This document shows, piece after piece, positions 22,854-24,064 of a stretch of DNA of 24,064 nt (its first letter is position 1; every line of letters begins with the position of its first letter). The notes under the pieces were generated by a model. That model was given only the letters and a program-made list of their open reading frames with translations. It did no database searches and was not told the origin of the DNA. A program made the translations under genes and the position numbers. Source of the stretch: an uncultured Oscillospiraceae bacterium (lineage in GTDB: Bacteria; Bacillota; Clostridia; Oscillospirales; Acutalibacteraceae); assembly GCA_900546735.1 (NCBI GenBank), contig URDW01000011.1, forward strand, positions 1 to 24,064, given 5' to 3'.

Positions 22854-23900
22854 ATGCGTGAAAAAATGCGCGCTTTTGTTTGGCACAGGGGCGGAAAAAC
22901 AGAACTGCTTGAAAAGGAAGTGCCGCATGTTTTGCTGCCGACGGACGCCGTTGTGCGCGTGACCATGAGCACGATCTGCACAAGCGACCTGCACATTCTG
23001 CACGGTGCGGTGCCGCGTGCCGTGCCGGACACGGTGCTCGGGCATGAATTTGTAGGCGTTGTTACACAGCTTGGCAGTGCGGTGAAAGGGATGCGTGTCG
23101 GCGACCGTGTGGCCGCCAACTGCGTCAGCTACTGCGGCGACTGCTGGTTTTGCCGGCGTGGGTTCGTCAACAATTGCGAAAAGGGCGGCTGGCTGCTGGG
23201 CTGTACGCAGGACGGCTGCCAGGCCGACTATGTGCGCGTGCCGCTGGCCGGCTCCAGCCTTTATAAGATCCCGTCTGGACTAAGCGACCGCCAGGCGCTT
23301 TTGACCGGCGATATTCTGGCAAGCGGCTATTTCGGCGCAGAGCTTTGCGCCTTTCAGCCGGGCGACACGGCGGTCGTACTCGGCGCCGGGCCGGTCGGTA
23401 TCTGCGCCTGCCTTTGCGCGCGTCTGTTCGGCGCCGGCCGGGTGATTTTGGCGGATATCGACCCGGCGCGTCTGGCCTTTGCCGGGGCGCACGGGGTGGC
23501 TGATCTGTATGCCGACCCGCATGCCGGCGACCTGGAGGCGTTTGTGCGCACGGCGACCGAGGGCCGCGGTGCCGACGGCGTGATCGAGGCGGCCGGTACG
23601 GACGAAACGTTTGAACTGGCCTGGCGCGTTGCGCGGGCAAACAGCGTGGTGGCGGTCGTCGCCATGTACGAGCACGCACAGACCCTGCCGCTCGAGAAAA
23701 TGTACGGCAAAAACCTGATTTTCAAAACCGGCGGCGTGGATTCGTGCCACTGCCCCGAAATTCTGGAACTGCTTGCGCAGGGCAGGCTCGACGTGTCATT
23801 TTTGCTGACGCACACCGTAAAGCTTGCCGACATTGCGCAGGGCTACGAAATGTTTGCGAAGAAGCAGGACGGCTGCATGAAAGTAGCCGTTGTGCCGTAA
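22854..23900 (+). CDS. Zinc-dependent medium-chain alcohol dehydrogenase
   Basis: A 348-residue MDR-family NAD(P)-dependent oxidoreductase. Catalytic zinc ligands are C42 (ICTSDLH) and H64-E65 (LGHEFVG), with D153 in TGDILASG as a possible fourth. A structural zinc site is complete: C94, C97, C100 and C108 in SYCGDCWFCRRGFVNNC. The Rossmann motif is VLGAGPVG (about 183-190), and ADIDP after the second strand suggests NAD preference. The CTSDLH motif resembles clostridial secondary-alcohol dehydrogenases, but those lack the structural zinc, so it is closer to the threonine/sorbitol/class III-like branch; substrate unknown. The start at 22854 is preferred to an in-frame upstream extension because GAGGTG lies 7 nt ahead and the promoter is inside the extension. 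Confidence 0.92.
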   Translation: MREKMRAFVWHRGGKTELLEKEVPHVLLPTDAVVRVTMSTICTSDLHILHGAVPRAVPDTVLGHEFVGVVTQLGSAVKGMRVGDRVAANCVSYCGDCWFCRRGFVNNCEKGGWLLGCTQDGCQADYVRVPLAGSSLYKIPSGLSDRQALLTGDILASGYFGAELCAFQPGDTAVVLGAGPVGICACLCARLFGAGRVILADIDPARLAFAGAHGVADLYADPHAGDLEAFVRTATEGRGADGVIEAAGTDETFELAWRVARANSVVAVVAMYEHAQTLPLEKMYGKNLIFKTGGVDSCHCPEILELLAQGRLDVSFLLTHTVKLADIAQGYEMFAKKQDGCMKVAVVP

Positions 23901-23938
23901 TATAGGCGCATCTGTCCGGGCCCGGGGAATCGGGTCTT

Positions 23939-24030
23939 CAGCGTGTCAAAAAAGGTGTAACGGCAACAAATTATACAGCTTGACACGCTGATAGACTGCC
24001 AAAAAGGCAAGCTGGATTTTGTATTTTGCG
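23939..24030 (-). repeat. 92-bp dispersed repeat, copy 2 (inverted)
   Basis: The reverse complement of this segment matches 1-92 without gaps (82 of 92 identical). The CAGCGTGTC/GACACGCTG stem is fully conserved, and here it is extended by two A-T pairs where copy 1 has G-T. It lies 38 bp after the alcohol dehydrogenase stop. An imperfect hairpin (GGGG/CCCC and GTAC/GTAC, 24032-24057) follows and may belong to a longer unit that leaves the window. No transposase is associated. Confidence 0.85.
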
Positions 24031-24064
24031 AGGGGTGCTGTACAAAGGTACTGCCCCCGAGCAA

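Noticed and set aside
1..24030. Composite transposon or genomic island bounded by the 92-bp inverted repeats
   Set aside because: The interior holds housekeeping genes (glycogen, DAP, purine) with no transposase, integrase or obvious compositional break, and no target-site duplication could be assessed because copy 1 begins at the window edge.
24032..24057. Intrinsic terminator at the right edge of the window
   Set aside because: The stem is imperfect (a bulge and a mismatch between GGGG/CCCC and GTAC/GTAC) and no T-run is visible. It is more likely part of a longer version of the dispersed repeat.

Overview
The window looks like chromosomal DNA from a GC-rich member of the Clostridia, most likely an Oscillospiraceae/Ruminococcaceae-type gut anaerobe. 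This is inferred from gene content, not from a marker gene. The supporting signs are a glgB-glgC-glgD-glgA glycogen operon with the GlgD paralog, lysine/meso-DAP synthesis through LL-diaminopimelate aminotransferase (DapL), a QueT-type queuosine-precursor ECF component, a LytTR two-component system, a YtrA-type GntR/ABC cassette, strong purine-rich Shine-Dalgarno sites and AT-rich sigma-A-like promoters in an otherwise GC-rich sequence. I see no rRNA, tRNA, CRISPR array, transposase or phage gene.

Layout. 1-187: one copy of a 92-bp dispersed repeat, then an intrinsic terminator for a gene left of the window. 188-1814 (minus): NUDIX hydrolase, GNAT acetyltransferase and queT; queT has its own promoter, a structured leader resembling a preQ1 riboswitch, and a terminator. 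2027-4321 (plus): a SAM methyltransferase and an orphan, divergent fructose-type PTS EIIC. 4382-6432 (minus): a GHKL sensor kinase and LytTR response regulator, overlapping by 4 bp. 6433-6817: a 385-bp gap without a protein gene. It holds divergent promoters, four direct repeats in exact 21-bp register, and a probable small RNA with its own terminator. 6818-12484 (minus): the glycogen operon, transcribed glgB-glgC-glgD-glgA from a clear promoter. 12792-17635 (plus): an ANTAR-domain regulator, dapF, dapL, purC and purB, tightly packed. 17691-19545 (plus): a secreted or lipoprotein calcineurin-like phosphoesterase whose signal peptide is interrupted by a G8 homopolymer frameshift, and a YccF protein. 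19683-21558 (plus): an autoregulated GntR-ABC ATPase-permease cassette with overlapping cistrons. 21725-22696 (minus): a choloylglycine hydrolase-family enzyme. 22854-23900 (plus): a zinc alcohol dehydrogenase. 23939-24030: the second, inverted copy of the 92-bp repeat.

How the parts work together. The glycogen genes make ADP-glucose (GlgC/GlgD), polymerise it (GlgA) and branch it (GlgB). DapF and DapL act on adjacent steps of meso-DAP/lysine synthesis, and PurC and PurB catalyse consecutive steps of IMP synthesis. The most unusual part is the LytTR locus: the regulator gene sits next to a four-site, 21-bp-phased array whose only visible rightward target is a short structured RNA with an exposed CUCCCUCCC segment. 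That is the layout expected of a regulator-controlled sRNA module. The queT leader pseudoknot, the G8 tract and the inverted 92-bp repeats are the other features that ordinary gene annotation would miss.
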